Counted from the first letter of the stretch, positions 25,306 to 37,316 are shown. The stretch is 64,000 nt of DNA from Galerina marginata (GCA_023014335.1 JAECYW010000012.1:682001-746000), one strand, 5' to 3'. Numbers and translations are program-made. The notes: generated by a model not told the origin, from the sequence alone.

Positions 25306-27284
25306 ATGTCGTCTTCTAAAAGGGCGCCTAAACTGAAGGATCAGTTCCACCATGTCATACCTCGCTTCATCTTGCGGGAGTTCAAAATCGGTCCCAAGAA
25401 GTAACTACAAAACTTCTCTGAACGGCAGTACCGCACTGACGCGTGGACAATCTCTCTTCTGCTTTATTTTTACTCCTGGGTTAATACAAAAGGACTAAAC
25501 AAGAAAGAGAGAAAGAATTTCAAAAGTGTGGATTTGTCGACGACAAAGTCTGGTTTTACGATATCAAGCTGGGCACTCTGGAGCCGAGGCTTATATCACA
25601 GGTTTTTGGAGTCAAGAACCTGTATCGAGATGTCCGGAATACCAAGGATGTCGATAAAATTGAGAAGAAGTTCTCCGCTCTGGAAGCAAGCGTCGCACAC
25701 ATCCTGCATAATCTCCATAATGTTGTTCAAGATTGCTCGGAGTCCAGTGCTATCATGAACACAACCCCACCTGTCTTCTCTATCATTCGCGAGGACCTCG
25801 AAAGGCTGCGCAAATTTCTTTTCCTCATGCACTACAGGAACGAAGCGCACGCGAAGTCCTACTTCTCCGCATCCCATCCTGAAAACGCGGACACCCGCGA
25901 GCGTATTGTGCAGTTGAATAAGAAGCTCGGTCTCAACATCAACTCACCTGCGGAAATGTGGTTGCATTTTATGCGTTATTATCTGGACACCCCTCATTCG
26001 GAGATTGGGCTGCACGCCTTCTGCGGCAAGGAAAGTGCGGCGCTCTCTGGAGCAGATGCTCTGAAGGGTTCCTTCACAGTCAGCCCTGATGCAGAAAACT
26101 TTGAAGCCATGACATACCACACGCAGGCGTCGATGTATTTCCTTGGGATCGTCCAAGCTGCTCCAGGACAAGAGTTCGTGTTGGGACACAATACATTTGG
26201 ACTATGGGAAGGCATAGTCGCTGGCGAGTCTGGGCTTCATCGCCTCTTTGTCGTCAGCCCGCAGGTCGCAATGATCCTCCGCCTCAATTTCTTCAGGCCA
26301 GATGCATTAAACTCACCCCGGTCATGGTTTCTGCGCACGTTTACCAATAGCGATTTGTTGGACATACCTCTTGAACCACCGGAATCCAGAGCTCAGCGGG
26401 ACTTCCCTCGGGATGAAGCCAGGGTCATAGACTTTCAGAAGTACAAAACCTCCATGCAGGCTAAACGCGATCAGTTCGACTTCCGCATCACCCGACTCAC
26501 AGAGGAGCAAACGTACGCTATGAACACCGTCGTCTTGCTGAATGCCCGTGACTCGGATGGTTCTATAACATTTGCCAACCCAGATCGCATGTCCTCGACC
26601 TTCCAGAAGTTCTGGTATGACACGGACATAAATCATCGTCGAGAACGGCACAAATATGCGGCGCTCATTCAGAGCTTGGCGTCGATGTCTGGTCCTGGCC
26701 CTTTGCAATCAAGCGGCTGCAGTGGTACTGCTGATGTTTTCTACAACAGTATCGCAGCTCAGGTGTTTCGGCTGGGTGCTACTGAGCCCTGCCCTGCGGA
26801 ATTACACTACAGAAATGTTCGTGCTCTCCGGGAACAATGCATGAACCTTCCTAGCAAAGAAGTCAAGTCGCACCCTTTCGTCTCCCGCTTTGTTGTCGAA
26901 TACACTCTTACGCGAGATCTGACTATACAAAGGTTTACGAACGACATACTTCCACCACTTCTAGCCAAATGCCAACAGATTCGATCGCGATCAGATGGAC
27001 AGAAGTTCAAATTAGTTGAGAACCTCGATAACAAAGATGCTAAGACTCTATTCATCGTTATGGACCGTCTACTGACGCAAGTTGGAATTACGACAGCATC
27101 GGAATCAGGTCCTCCAAGTTTATATTCTCCTTCTGAGATGGCCAGTCGATCAGTAAAAAAGTGGGAGCTAGATATGGCTGTCTTGATGGAGGATGTTATC
27201 ATTATGGGAGTTTTGGCATGGCTCGTGGATAATCATCCGAATTGTCTTGATGATCTCTTGGAAGGAGTTCGTATTTACTGTTAA
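25306..27284 (+). CDS. DUF4238-domain protein
   Basis: Starts MSSSKRAPKLKDQFHHVIPR at 25306. The H-H-V-I-P-R-F-I-L-R core is the hallmark opening of DUF4238, a family of unknown function found in bacteria and fungi. An intron of about 120 nt with GTAACT donor (25402) ends before NFQKCGFVDDKVWFYD, after which the frame is open for about 590 codons to the stop at 27282–27284. Further family-like segments are LGTLEPRLISQVFGVKNLYRD and VDKIEKKFSALE. Near the middle, FVLGHNTFGLWEG and HRLFVVSPQVAMILR resemble the second conserved block of the family. No membrane segments. The biochemical activity of DUF4238 is not established. No break seen. Confidence 0.8.
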
Positions 27285-27743
27285 ATAAAGCAACTTTTAA
27301 TGGACGACTGTTACCCTAATTGTAATACGTAGCAATACCTACCTGTGTTTACATACTTACCTGCAATAACTATTAAATCAGTATCGGGAAAGGCACAGCT
27401 GAGGAGGAAGGGAATCCGAATTCATTAGTTGTTCCAACTACATTAATATTGGAGTTCATCGCAGGTCACTCCCAACATGTGCATGATCGACACGATCAAA
27501 GCCCCAAGATTGCATTGCGATGCACCAACGATACAATATACAGCAGTAAGAGAATTTGAGATACGAATTGTATTCGAATGTACGATATTAGAGATATGCA
27601 CAATGAAGAATGAGACGTGTGGTGGACGAGAGAAAAGAAGTCGAAAAGCACAGTGTGAAGAGTGGAGACGAAAGATGACAAGAGAACAAGAAACGAAAAA
27701 GAAAAAAAGAAGGTCAACTGGACACAGTCGTGCTTGCCATACA

Positions 27744-29185
27744 TCACTGCCAGTAGCCCTGCTGCTGCCTAGGCTGATATCCGTAGAAGTTAGGCTCGGT
27801 GCCGCCTTGAGGATACCCAAGGTGCGGGCCCGCCTGCTGGTGGTGCCCACCCTGCTGCGGTCCGCCTCCAACACCCACACTGCCCGTGCCAGCGCCGCCC
27901 ACACCGCTACCGAACCTATTCCCATAAAACGCCTGGCCTTGCGGACCCCCTTGCCCAGCTGGACCTTGGCCCTGGCCCTGCGGCTGTCCTTGCCCCTGCC
28001 CCTGCTGCACAGGCGCGCCGCGGCCAGTGCTCGAAGCGACATCCTTCGGGGTGTACTTGTACGCCGCTTCGGGCGACGTAGCGCTACGCGGGCCTGCATT
28101 GGACGCGGGCCCCGCGCCGCCCGTGGTAGACTGCCCACCGAGCCCCATAAAGCCCTGCATGCCGCCCTGGGCCCCGCCGCCGCCGTACAGTTTGCCGTAC
28201 TCGCCCGAGCCGACGCCGACTGCGCCCTGCGAGAGCCCAAGGCTGTGGGTATGCTGGTGCTGATGCTGCGTGTGGTGCGGGTGCTGCTGGTAGTCGTCGT
28301 ACCCGCCTTGCTGGTAGAGGGCTTGGTTGTACGGGTTGGTCTGCGGCTGCACGCCGACGCCGACGTTGCCTGCTGGCTGCTTGGTGGCAGGGTTAGCGGT
28401 GGATCCGGGGCCTGGGGGTCCAGGCTGGAAGACGGTGGGGTATTTGACGAAAGGCTGTGGAACGTAGCCGGAGCTGTAGGGCGAGCCGTAGTATTGGTTC
28501 TGGGGGTAGGCATGGGTGTAGTAATATGGAACTGGAGGAGGAGGATAGTTTTGCTGAGGTCCTTGGCCTCCGGCGGGTTGGGGTTGATTCGAAGCGTGTT
28601 GTTGAGGGCCTTGGGCGTTCGAAGGCGGGAGCGCCGAGTTGGCAGACTGCTGGGAACCCGGAATGCCTTTGCCTTCATCGTGTCCGAGGGGGTTGCGGCC
28701 CCCGAAAGGGGATTGCTGATATGACTCGTAGAAAGCCTGCAAAACAATGTTAACACCGTAAAGAAAAAAAAAATCAGGAAGATGATGCTTACTCTAGAGT
28801 TCTCAGGATAACCATAGTCAGAGGATCCGAACGCCCCTAGGTGAGAAGCTTGCTGGTGTTGGGCTTGCGCACCCAGCTGGCCGAAGGAGCCATACGAGCT
28901 CTCCTGCACCTGGGCAGCGGGCGGCGTGGGCGTATGGAAATACGGCCCAGACGACGCGGACTCCTGGCGGAAGTAGCTCGAATGAGTGGCGCTTTGCAGG
29001 CTTTGCTGCTGGACAGGCGCCTGTGCGGGTTGTTGCGAAGGGTCGATGTGAGTGGGGAGTCCATGCTGGGTGTATGAGTGATGCGAGGAGTGGTTTTGTT
29101 GCAATTGCTGAGGGAGGTGTTGGAGGTGTTGTGCTTGGTGCTGCGGTTGCTGGTGGAGGTTGGGGGGCTGTTGGTGTTGCTGGAG

Positions 29186-29220
<35 letters not shown>

Positions 29221-31163
29221 GCTGCTGCTGCTGATGAGTATTGTTATTAACGAGGGATTGCTGCTGGGCGGCATTATTTTGTTGTGCGAACGATTGGAGG
29301 GGCGAGTTCGCGGCAGCTGCGTGGGCCGCGGCAGTTTGGCTGGGCGGCGGGAGAGGCTGGGAGATGGAGGTAGGTATTTGGTGGTGGGGGGCTGAGGTTT
29401 GTTGGGGCAGGGTCGGCTGCAGTTGTTGCTGTTGTTGAGATTGCTGCTGTTGGAACACGGAGGTGAGGGAGGTCGACGATGCAGGTGCCGTCTGCGGGGG
29501 AGGGGGAGGAGCAGCTTGTTCGGGCTGCACCTTTGCCTGGAGCGCGGGCGGCGTTGTGGGCTCAGAAGCAGCTGTTGGTGCCTCGGGTTCGGGTCTGTTG
29601 AGATCACAAAAATACGATGAGCGTTTCCCACTGGATAAAAAAAAGTGTGGTGACGTACTGGACCGTAACCGAGCCATCTCCAGCCAGACTGAGGCTGCCA
29701 AACTGCATCCCGACTTTCTCGATGCCAGTGCCAAAGGAGAGCGGCATGGTTACAGGTTGATCCGGAATCTTATGGCGCACAGCGCTCCTGTGAGAGACAG
29801 CAGCGGGGCGGCTGCTGAGCTTGGGCGACGGGGTAGCGACTTGCGCGATAAATGTAGGAGCAGCCTGGGCGACAACGGGCACGGGCGATGCCGTTTTTGT
29901 GTCCGCTTTGGTCTCGACAACAGGCTCCGGGACAACAAGCGGTTCCTCAACAGGCTCCGACTTTGTGTCTTGCACAGCAGGCGCGGGTGCCTCCACTTTC
30001 GCAGGCTCCGGTGCGGGTTCTGTTGAGGGAGGCCAAGCGTCGGCGGTGGTGGTGAGGGTAGCTGCTTGCTTGGCTTGCGGTTCGTCGTCCCATGTTGGCG
30101 CCTCGACTGTCGTCGGTTCCTCCCAGCCATGCTCTTGGGACTCTGCGGGGGCTTCGGGTTCGGGTGCTGTAGGGGGCACAGGGGCAGCAGTAGACGATGA
30201 TGGTGCAGGGGGGTGGGCGGGTTGTGAGGGTGCAGGTGGCGTAGGTGCGACGGGTTTCTCTTGGGGGCTAATCACGAAAAAGTGGATCGTTAGGCGCCGA
30301 GATGGATGAGATAGTAAAAATAAACACATACCGAGCGATTTGAGCCCAGGAGAGCTTTGAGGTCGCGGGGGATTTCGAAGCTAGTTTGGCAGCGGCTGCA
30401 GCGGCAGAAGGGGCGTGTCCAGTGCCATTGAGTTCTTTCGATGCAACAGGTGCAGTAGGCCAAGTGGAGCCGGTCCCCGAGGCTGGGGCAGGCTGCGCTA
30501 CGCTCTCCGGTTGGGTCGACGTCTCCGCCCACGTCCCATTCTGTTGGTCGTGCGACTCTGGTTTGGCCGACTCATCAGCAATGGGGGCAGACTTCGTCGC
30601 GTCTGCGGAGCCTGAGGCGGATCCGTTGACGGGGGCAGTGGAGGGAGGGCGAGGACTGTCTGTGCGGGGAACATGACCGTTTGCACCGCCTCTGGGGGGA
30701 CCACCTCTGCCGCGGGGGACGGCGCCGCCGCGTCCAGGACCGCCACGGCCGCCTCTGCCTCCACGACCGCCGCGAGAGTCGCCTCGAGAGACGGGGGGCT
30801 TGGAGGGGTGGGTGGAGGTGGGTGTCTTTTTGTCCTTTTTACGCGAAACTTCGCCCCATTGCTCAACAGTGCCTAAGATGGCGTCAGAACCGGTGAAAAC
30901 GTGCAAGGAAAGCGGTACCACTGACCGTCGCTAATCCGGGTAGCTGCTACTTGGATATCGCCAGCGACGTCGTTTAGAAGAGAAAGTAGGTCTGTTGGGC
31001 GCAAAAATGAGTAGACGCGCAGGAAAAAAGCGAAAAAAAGCATGCCATCATTGGACCAGCTAGGGAAGAGTTCTTGGAGTTGTCGAGCCTCTGGGCGATA
31101 CTTTGCGTTATCGGCGGGCTCTTGGTGTGGTTGGGAACGAATTGCAGACTTGTATTGGGACAT
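27744..31163 (-). CDS. DEF1: RNA polymerase II degradation factor DEF1-like, Gln-rich
   Basis: Def1 promotes ubiquitin-dependent removal of stalled RNA polymerase II and has roles in telomere and replication stress. The start at 31163 gives MSQYKSAIRSQPHQEP and a CUE-type ubiquitin-binding domain: RQLQELFPSWSNDG, LLSLLNDVAGDIQVAATRIS, then EQWGEVSRKKDKK, the segment most typical of fungal Def1. An RGG-rich tract follows (about 30730–30790). The rest is a very long, low-complexity, Gln/Pro-rich region with introns near 30270–30330, 29595–29660 and 28742–28795. A poly-Gln run lies at 29186–29238. The C-terminus is YGYQPRQQQGYWQ, stop at 27744–27746. Length (over 1000 residues) fits the family. 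Confidence 0.82.
29180..29238 (-). repeat. Poly-glutamine codon run in DEF1
   Basis: On the plus strand this is about fifteen GTT/GTTG-type triplets followed by GCTGCTGCTGCTG, that is, a CAA run then CAG codons on the coding strand. It is the purest trinucleotide repeat in the window and probably varies in length between strains. Confidence 0.8.
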
Positions 31164-31304
31164 GGTGGACGACGGGGAGGAAGATGGCGCCTCTCATTTA
31201 TTTTGCCACCTAACATCCATGCGGACTTTCAATTATCCCGTGGGAACATCTCCGGCATAGCCATCTTCATTGCTCTACACTACGTCTACGGTGGTAAGGG
31301 TACT

Positions 31305-31986
31305 CTACTCCAGATTGGACAGTATGTAAATAGCAGAGAACCCAAGGATGGCTCCAGCAGTAACCGTAACAGCCACCCCTGCAGTGGGCAGGATAGCGAC
31401 AAAAGGACCGTCCCAGACCGGGGGAAGCACGAGTGCGCTCTGAGCAGGGGTGAGGGTTATGTTGTTAGCCGCGCATGCGCCAGCGTAGGCTAGAACAAAA
31501 AATGTGAGTGACAAGACCGTGGACAGATGTCAAAGAACGCACCTCCGACGACGGGATTAGAGCCGGCGCGGAAGTCGGGCATGGGCTTGTTCTTGGCAAT
31601 GAGGTAGTGCAACATGCAGTTCTCGCAGGACACAAGGGGGTCGACAGTGGTCGCATTGCAGAGGCAGGTGACATCGTTCTGGCAGTTCGCGAGAGCGGTG
31701 GATGCAACGGTGCAATTGGCCGTGCACTAAGAAATCACAAATAAGTCGCCGCTCAAGTTGGCCGTAATTCAGCTTACCGCTTGGACGACATCGCTGTTGG
31801 GAATGGCCAGAATATCAGTCGGGAACAGCACCTGCTTGTTCACGGTGATATTGAACCTCGGCGGCGCTGGATCTGTTGATCAAATTAATGTCTGTAAGTG
31901 GTAAAAGTAAAGGCAAGCGCACCTTGGCACGCAGCTTGGCAGGCAAAGAGAGCAAGAACGGAAAGAATGATGAAAGGAGAGAACAT
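31305..31986 (-). CDS. Small secreted Cys-rich, probably GPI-anchored protein
   Basis: Starts MFSPFIILSVLALFACQAAC at 31986, a clear signal peptide. After an intron the mature part begins DPAPPRFNITVNKQVLFP. A second intron (about 31724–31776) leads to a segment with eight cysteines in 60 residues (C-x3-C-x9-C-x5-C-x-C-x10-C-x2-C, then one more C), a spacing like CFEM or related cell-surface modules. The C-terminus after another intron is a hydrophobic tail (VAVTVTAGAILGFSAIYIL), typical of a GPI-anchor signal or a single membrane span. About 160 residues. Role unknown; likely cell wall or surface. Exact CFEM membership is not certain because the expected pattern is only approximate. Confidence 0.72.
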
Positions 31987-34380
31987 CGCTGTGAATGGGC
32001 CTGCCCGAAGAAAAAGGTGAGGAGGAGGTGGTGGTGAAGGAGGGATGAAGGGGAGTGGTAACCAGCGATACTTTTAAAGAGCCGAGTTCACTGGCAGGTC
32101 ACAACCATCAATCTCATCCGTTATTCCGGGACAGTCACGTGGGCAACTCGATCTGATCCCGAATTCACCTCTCCCGCTCGTTGTTCTCGACGACGACGAC
32201 CACTGCCCATCTGGTCTTGCTGGCGCACACTCTCATCGTTGATAAGCCTGGACGAAGGAATGGGCCCTAGCCCATCTTGGACTGCATGTGGCTCAGCTGT
32301 CGCGACCCTCCCCGATTAATGGTCAAGCCTCAGCAACTGTCCATTTACAGTGGACCCCGCTGGCAGGCGCCGTCTTTCTAGCCGTGTTCTTGACTCAACG
32401 CTACATTTCAACCACGACCAGGATGCGCCGAGCAACCCGTGGATAATTATCTGGTTGCGAAGCGGAACAATTGGTACCATCATCCTGCCATGAATATCAC
32501 TCGCAGGACTACGGTGGATATATACTGGCCAAGGCGAGTCTTTCGTTCGTTGACGAAGGTATGGTTGTACTCACAATTAGGTTCGCATTGGCTGTCGACC
32601 ATACGGGAGCATACGACGTTGCCCGTTTGCGGCGAACGACTTCCCATCCACCATTGATGGTATCGCTCGGAGGATCAGGCGTTGCAGGCTGTGCAACTAA
32701 AGTGACACTGGAGGAGGAGCGCTGAAAGATGGCGGACCTTACTATCGGTAGGCAGGTCTTCAGGTCTTCGTCTCCATTGACTTCGAGGCGTGCTTATTAT
32801 GCCAACAAATAAATCGGAAGTGGGTCCTTTCTAATTCGTTGTCGCGGCTTTGCTCTCCACCCTGTGTTCACAGAACCTTGGCTCATGTCGTTGACAACTT
32901 CTGTAATGATTACCTCTCTAATGACTGTTATTATTCTGTTCTACAACATCTATTCCATTACCCGTCTATCTTTAAGTATCGATCAATCTTGGAACGAGGT
33001 AAGGTGTATGATTGAATGCTACGTATACACAGCGCACAGCAGGATTGAATGTTAATATTATCTATCTACAAAAATCCAACAAATCTCTTCAGACACCGGC
33101 GAGGCGTCGTCACTAGAGAAAGAAGAGTTTCCAAAAATTGCTGGAAGCCGAAGCTAACAGACGGGTTCGGATGTATAATTTGCAATCAGCAAAAAAACTG
33201 TGCCTCGGTAGAAACCTCACTGGCGACAGTACATGCCCGAGCACAAGAGATGGGGATCTCTAATCTTAGAGCGAAGGCTTATATACCGTTATCAGTCGCA
33301 CGGACCAGGCCTGATGTCACGATCTTCATTCCGGGACTATCATGTGGACACATCCATCAGCCTTCCGGCTTTTGCGTTCGAACTTTGTTGTGCTCGACGA
33401 CCACGATCCCTCCTACCTCATACATATAGACTTGCTGTCGGTTACGCGTACAGTCGACAAGCAACTTTCACCATCCGCTATAGATAGGCCGCGATGCGGA
33501 ACCCACCGCCAGCAACCTCCGAACGCGGTGCTTCCGACTGTCCAAGCACGCAACACACCACCGTTTGAGCTTCGGGGATTATCAATGCAGTGAGTACTGT
33601 ACCCACCCGTGCGAGGAGTGTTATCTGAAACCACTTATACCTTTCAGACAGGAACAACATCTTGCGAGAAACCCAGGGCTAATTCGTCGGTTGCAATGCA
33701 GACGATTGGCTTCTACAACCAGGCAGGCTACGACGAATGTCGGCGTAGACTTGGCGCGGTTGCGGGCGCCTGGTATTGGAGGCATGGGGTCAAGGCATGG
33801 CGGTTCGCATACGCACCACCGGCGTCGTGGCGGTTGACTGGAGATGATGCAATGCGGGTGCACCAATGCGGGTATGTGGACAGTGACCCCTTCAGCCACC
33901 CCTTCAGCCCTTTGCTGCTAGCTGCTTGCCTTCCAGTTACGTCTTCTGCAAGGAACGGCGAGTCGCTTTTGGTTGCTTTGTGGGGAGTGCGATCTTACGC
34001 GACTTTGAGGTCGGTGGAAGTGCACGTTCACCGTATGCAGGTTCACGTCTTCTACGCGTGTCGCCTCGTCTAGCGGTGGATTGACGGTGGTCATATCCTA
34101 TTTCGTGTTAATTATTGTGGCTTCTCGTCTCGTTCTCCTCGTTCAATGCTTGGGTTGGCGAAATCCTGTCGCGTATTCTCGCTCACCTTGTTTTTCTGAA
34201 TAATCTCTATTCTTCTATTGTATATTATTACCTGTGCTACAAGCGATGTGTTCGATGATTTTAGTGTAAGGTTATTCAATTACAGAATTTGCAGTGTTCT
34301 CGGTCTTGATTCTGATCAATCTCAGGCTGCCTTGGGATTGCTCGCTGTGTGATTAGCACAGGACTACACACGTTATCGAC
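31987..34380. other. Gene-poor stretch, no confident gene
   Basis: About 2.4 kb. It starts with the promoter of the secreted-protein gene (AG-rich tract at 32005–32050). Several overlapping open frames of 60–150 codons occur between 32440 and 34070, the longest 154 codons at 33609–34073, but none shows a conserved motif, and splice sites do not join them into a believable protein. It may be an eroded gene or intergenic DNA. Confidence 0.35.
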
Positions 34381-35173
34381 ATGCCACCATCATCCTATGT
34401 CTCTGTCCGTCGTTCTATCCGTTGGTTGCCTGGGGAGGCTATGGAACCAACACATACCATTGTGCTGACTGAAGGCAAGACTGGTGCCTTCTTGGATGTG
34501 AGGTTTTTGAAGGATTCAAGTGATCTGGATTGGGCATTTGCTGGTTATCGTCACAAAAGTGGGTTTATCTCTGATTATTACAGATGAATAGTGTTTAACT
34601 ATACTCTAGTTTCAGAGGATACTGTGAAATTCAGTCATCATATTGACTCAAGGACACTTGTAAGGCTGTTTATTCATTCAATCTACCTTAACAAAGTACA
34701 ATATTCTGATTTCCTTGAACATCTGTCTTTAGACACCCTTGGAAGTCAAAGATATTGGGAAAAACATTTCCCTTGAAAATGGCCAAACATTGGAGAGTGG
34801 GGAAATGGTAAATCCAGAAACAGGCCAAATGACTGCCTATGAAGAAATCTGGGAAGATATTCAAGTTGTACAGCATGAAGAATCTGCATCTACTAAATCA
34901 AACATATTTATCAAGAACCTTAGTGGTACAAAATGGCAAGCTGTGGTAGGGAATTGGCAGTTGGCCCTAGGAAGAGATCAGGATGGAGTCTTTTGGGCAT
35001 GGCAGGCTGTCAAAGTGTCTGAGACTGGGGATGAAGAAAAAAAGGTGTGGAAAGTTATTTCAAGTTATAGTCCTGCTGCTGGCCAAAGAAAAATTGTTTT
35101 TTTGCCTGAGGAATCTGATACCTGGGGAAAAGGAAGTGTGGAGTGGAATAATGACTTTTGGCAGTTTATTTAA
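34381..35173 (+). CDS. HRI1: HRI1-family protein
   Basis: Small cytosolic protein family named after yeast Hri1, which interacts with Hrr25 kinase; molecular function unclear. Exon 1 (34381 to about 34557) starts MPPSSYVSVRRSIRWLPGEA, then PTHTIVLTEGKTGAFLDVRF and DLDWAFAGYR, all typical of the family's first beta domain. A 55-nt intron leads to a short exon with TVKFSHHIDSRTL, and a second intron (about 34657–34728) to the long last exon with NPETGQMTAYEEIWEDI and WGKGSVEWNNDFWQFI. The protein is complete and unbroken. Codon third positions are more A/T than in the genes to the left, and a repeat island starts three bases after the stop. Confidence 0.82.
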
Positions 35174-35176
35174 CCA

Positions 35177-35203
35177 CTAGTGCATCCCCGTGCTCTGCAC
35201 GGG
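35177..35203 (-). mobile_element. Helitron-like 3' terminus (hairpin + CTAG)
   Basis: Read on the minus strand, a perfect 7-bp stem hairpin (CCCGTGC-AGA-GCACGGG, plus positions 35203–35187) is followed by six bases and CTAG, and the next base is T. Helitrons end with a hairpin, a few bases, and CTRR, and insert before a T. The 5' end (TC next to A) was not located, so the element's extent is unknown. A plain transcription-related hairpin for HRI1 is the alternative. Confidence 0.4.
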
Positions 35204-35571
35204 AACTTCCTAAAGTCAAAGAATGTTGTTTTATTTTGAATATTTATGTAAAAAAAAAATGCAGAGAAAGTAGTTAATTTTCTTCTTTGTTACTAAGTCT
35301 TTCTGTTTTGCATCGCATTTTGGGATCCAAAATTTAGGTCACTGTGTACACATTTAATTTTTGTTTTACCAGACACAGGAAATCCTTAGGTTTGCTTCTA
35401 AAGTTCTGGCGCACTTTGTGCACCCCCTTTGTTGAAATCAAATCTGCAAACATGTGATCATCTCAAGATCAGCGAGGGGAAAGCAAGAAGAATAAGATTT
35501 CCGGTTGGCCTCTGTGACAGCAAGAGGGCAAACAGATGGGGGATAGAAACAAAAGTAGACTACTTTATGTT
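35204..35571. other. Spacer, AT-rich, no gene
   Basis: About 370 bp between the hairpin and the first repeat copy. It includes an A-run near 35246–35258 and a palindromic-looking GCGCACTTTGTGC at 35411. No gene seen. Confidence 0.3.
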
Positions 35572-35954
35572 ACAAGTTCTTACGTAGTAAAAGAACTTGT
35601 TTTCCGGCCTGCATAGCAGGCAGAAATGGTTCCTAACAAAACCAATGGAAATTCTCCCACTGCTATAGTGACCCTGCATGGTTTCTGTATCTCAGCCATT
35701 ACTGGGCCAATTTTTATGATCTTGGTATCAAAAAAATCGTAAAAATCAGGGCTTTCCTGGTCACATGACCAGTTGATTTTAGGCTTGCCAGAACCGCCTC
35801 ATTTTTCTGCTTTTTTTGAGTATAACATCATCCTAATAGCTTCTGATTTGAGCGGACTATGCAATATTTACTTATTTAATCTTTATTTATAGTCGGATTC
35901 ACCTAGAAAGTAAGAACTTGTTTTGCCATGTGCAGCAATGGCCTCTGACCAAGT
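35572..35954 (+). repeat. Hairpin-ended repeat, copy 1 (full length)
   Basis: Family reference copy. It begins with a hairpin (ACAAGTTCTT, short loop, AAGAACTTGT), then CCGGCCTGCATAGCAGGC, a conserved middle with TGTATCTCAGCCATTACTGG and TTTTTCTGCTTTTTTTGAGT, and ends with TAAGAACTTGT, a GCCAT/ATGGC hairpin and CTCTGACCAAGT. No coding capacity. Both ends are conserved among copies but are not inverted repeats of each other. Confidence 0.85.
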
Positions 35955-36930
35955 ACTGTAGACTACAGAATAATCACCTGATAATAAGCACGCGGTGCAT
36001 GTACCCATCAGCGCATTGCACACATGCTTGCACAGCCACATAATATTCCAACACACTCCCTTGAGCAAAGCAATGCACATAAAGCACTCCCTGAAACAAA
36101 AGGATGTCTCAAAAACACGAAATAAAAAATCAATAAAAATCTCCATCAACCTCGAAGGAACAGAAAATGAAAAGCACTCCCTCAAACCAAGCAAACTCCT
36201 GATCTCCGACATCCAGACAATGGTCCATACCTCTGAGGGCTCCAACAAGCAAATATTAGGCAATAGGGCAAGCAATGATGTCAAAACAAAAGAGGAGGGG
36301 GTACAACAATCCAATGGGGGTTGCAGGCAGCGAGCAGTGAAAGAATCTGCAAATAAAAAAAATCTTGATGGTCCAGCAAAGTGGTAGGGGGGCATTGGCC
36401 ATGGTGAATAGATGCACACGCGGGGTGGCGTTCTTCGGCATCTCAAAAAGGGGGGTCCATCCAGCAGAAATCACCAAAATCCTCCAAAACTTGTCTCCAA
36501 TTCATCCAACAAAACCAATCAAAATCTTCAAATTGGCATCCTGCAAAAATTGTGCCTCCAAGCCTGAGGACTTAAAACATACACCTATCTTTGAGACAAC
36601 TTTTCTTCTTCAACATGCGCTGATCTCGACAGCAACTTCTCTTTGTAAATGTGCGCCAATCATCAACGGCAGCTCTCATATAAAACATGCACCAATCTTC
36701 AACGGCAGCTTTTCTTCTCCACAGAATAGCAGTTCCAGGTCCATCTTCTGCAGGTTTAGCAGCTCTGCAGCCTTCTTCTGCCTCAGCATCAACACATGAG
36801 GGCTTCAACAGGTGCACTTTGAGCAAGCAGCTTATCTTCAAGCATCGGAAATGAAATCAGCCCGGCAGGGAGATGTCAAATCACAAGTTTTCAACTCCAG
36901 CAAGATCCGAGAGGTTGAGTGAATGAGTTT
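35955..36930. other. Spacer between repeat copies, no gene
   Basis: About 980 bp. Contains open frames up to about 190 codons that share no recognisable motif. A short internal near-repeat with CAACGGCAGC occurs at 36662–36710. No gene assigned. Confidence 0.3.
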
Positions 36931-37316
36931 ACAAGTTCTTACGTAGTAAAAGAACTTGTTTTCTACACTTGATAGCAGAAGGAAATGGTTTCTAATGCGA
37001 ACATTCAAAATTCTCCCACTGCTATAGTGACCCTCCATGGTTTCTGTATCTCAGCCATTACTGGGCCAATTTTTATGATCTTGGTATCAAAAAAATCGTA
37101 AAAATCAGGGCCAGATTTTAGGCTTGTTAGAACTGCCTCATTTTTCTGCTTTTTTTGAGTATAAGATGATCCCAATTGGTTCAGATTTGAGCGGACTACA
37201 TATTATTTATGTATTTAATATTTATTTATTTAATAACAGTGTAAGTCTTCAAGCACTGCCTCACCCCAAAGTAAGAACTTGTTTTTGCCATGCGCAGCAA
37301 TGGCCTCTGACCAAGT
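36931..37316 (+). repeat. Hairpin-ended repeat, copy 2
   Basis: Same family as the copy at 35572 and same orientation. Both ends complete. The first internal motif is replaced by a variant (ACACTTGATAGCAGAAGG), also seen in the copy ending at 41274, so at least two subfamilies exist. Confidence 0.85.

Noticed and set aside
27477..28724. Open frame of 415 codons on the plus strand
   Set aside because: Antisense to the low-complexity end of DEF1; Arg/Leu-rich composition typical of the shadow of a Gln/Gly/Pro-rich gene.
33609..34073. Open frame of 154 codons on the plus strand before HRI1
   Set aside because: No motif, no convincing upstream or downstream exon, and an overlapping minus-strand frame of similar quality.
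35883..36446. Open frame of 187 codons on the minus strand
   Set aside because: Runs into a copy of the hairpin-ended repeat and has no family features.
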